From: DASWIV01 sp036397475
GTDB lineage: Bacteria > JAJVIF01 > JAPKYR01
Assembly (NCBI GenBank): GCA_036397475.1
Contig: DASWIV010000283.1
Location: forward strand, 1 to 6,186
Direction: 5' to 3'
DNA length: 6,186 nucleotides
The translations under genes and the position numbers were made by a program. Positions 5,473-6,186 of the stretch are shown here, piece after piece. Below the pieces are notes generated by a model, which did not search any database, was not told the DNA's origin, and was given only the letters and a program-made list of their open reading frames with translations. Every line of letters begins with the position of its first letter. Within the stretch, counting starts at the first letter, position 1.

Positions 5473-6186
5473 ATGTGCGGCATCGCTGGCATACTGAATT
5501 ACACGGGACAGAACTCCCCCATACGTGAATCCGACCTTTCCCGTATGGGTGAATCAATTGTCCACCGGGGTCCCGACGGCGGTGAAATCTGGCTCGACGG
5601 TGATAATTCAGCCGGACTGGTCTTCCGCAGGCTCTCGATAATCGACCTGTCCGACGCCGGGATGCAGCCAATGCATTCTCCCGACAACCGCTTCCACATT
5701 GTTTACAACGGAGAAATTTATAATTACCTCAAGCTGAAATCCGAACTTGAAAAACTGGGGCACACATTTATCAGCCGCGCAGACTCCGAGGTCCTCCTTC
5801 ATTCGCTCATGGAATGGGGTATCGATGCCCTGGAGAAAACAGAGGGCATGTTCGCATTCTGTTTCTACGACTCTGCAGAGAAAAAAGCGTGGCTCGTGCG
5901 TGACCGGATCGGAATCAAGCCGCTTTATTACAAATTCCAGGACGGGATATGTTATTTCGCGTCTGAGATAAAAGCACTGATCGCACATCCGAAAATTTCA
6001 GCGGATATCGATCCACTGGCGGCGTACCATTATTTAACTTTCCTCACTACCCCTGCTCCGCTCACCATGTTCGAAGGTATCGGAAAAATCCCCGCAGGGT
6101 ATCTCATCGAAATTTCATTCGCGAAAAATGGAAGATCCCCTTCAATTTCCTCCCGCCAGTACTGGGACAGCGTGGCAGCGCCGTCG
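5473..6186 (+). CDS. asnB: Asparagine synthase-like glutamine amidotransferase (AsnB family), 3' partial
   Basis: Glutamine-hydrolysing amidotransferase of the AsnB family, which passes ammonia from glutamine to an AMP-activated carboxylate. The frame runs off the window, leaving 238 residues. The start is fixed: a TAA (5470-5472) lies directly upstream in frame, and Cys2 must be the N-terminal nucleophile after Met removal. Class II glutaminase motifs are MCGIAG (1-6), HRGPDG (31-36), FRRLSIIDLS with Arg53, YNGEIYNY (78-85) with Asn79 and Glu81, and DSEVLL with Asp104, matching the glutamine-binding residues known from E. coli AsnB. GMFAF (125-129), RDRIGIKPLYY (143-153) and ASEIKAL (163-169) are also typical. 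The ATP-binding synthetase domain lies mostly beyond the window, so the acceptor cannot be judged. It could be true asparagine synthetase, or a polysaccharide-locus homologue that amidates a sugar acid; the context favours the second. No Shine-Dalgarno sequence is visible. Confidence 0.92.
   Translation, partial: MCGIAGILNYTGQNSPIRESDLSRMGESIVHRGPDGGEIWLDGDNSAGLVFRRLSIIDLSDAGMQPMHSPDNRFHIVYNGEIYNYLKLKSELEKLGHTFISRADSEVLLHSLMEWGIDALEKTEGMFAFCFYDSAEKKAWLVRDRIGIKPLYYKFQDGICYFASEIKALIAHPKISADIDPLAAYHYLTFLTTPAPLTMFEGIGKIPAGYLIEISFAKNGRSPSISSRQYWDSVAAPS

Noticed and set aside
5608..5988. 126-codon reverse-strand ORF
   Set aside because: It lies wholly antisense to the asnB-like gene, whose glutaminase motifs are clear on the plus strand; the reverse product shows no recognisable domain.

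Overview
The window looks like part of an extracellular or capsular polysaccharide locus from a diderm (Gram-negative-type) bacterium. The grouping rests on a Wza-type outer-membrane polysaccharide export protein, a UDP-ManNAc dehydrogenase, a two-domain oxidoreductase of a type seen in exopolysaccharide clusters, and an AsnB-type amidotransferase. All five genes lie on the plus strand. Base composition is mixed (roughly half G+C by eye) and fairly even across the window. I cannot assign a phylum; promoter-like hexamers resemble ordinary sigma-70 sites.

Layout: (1) positions 2-1261 hold the 3' part of a polysaccharide export gene whose start lies upstream of the window. (2) An 81-nt gap carries a TATAAT box and an inverted repeat, followed by a wecC-like nucleotide-sugar dehydrogenase (1343-2632). 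(3) A 64-nt gap carries two stem-loops, followed by a fused MDR + Gfo/Idh/MocA oxidoreductase (2697-4835). (4) A 131-nt gap carries a small hairpin, a phased TTTAC repeat, a promoter and a dyad, followed by a 150-residue SRPBCC/AHSA1-like protein whose start is better placed at 4967 than at the upstream ATG (4904). (5) A 53-nt gap carries a promoter only about 11 nt from the next start codon, followed by the 5' part of an asnB-like gene (5473 to the window end). No intergenic stretch exceeds 131 nt. I see no RNA genes, mobile elements or CRISPR arrays.

How the genes may work together (inference): the dehydrogenase would make UDP-ManNAc-uronate; the fused oxidoreductase would modify a sugar or sugar-derived intermediate by redox chemistry; the AsnB-type protein could amidate a uronic acid carboxylate; the export protein would carry the polymer across the outer membrane. 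The SRPBCC protein has its own promoter-like region and no obvious place in this pathway. The genes are consistent with known families. The most unusual points are the regulatory structures in the gaps, the possible leaderless asnB transcript, and the zinc-ligand-poor fused oxidoreductase.
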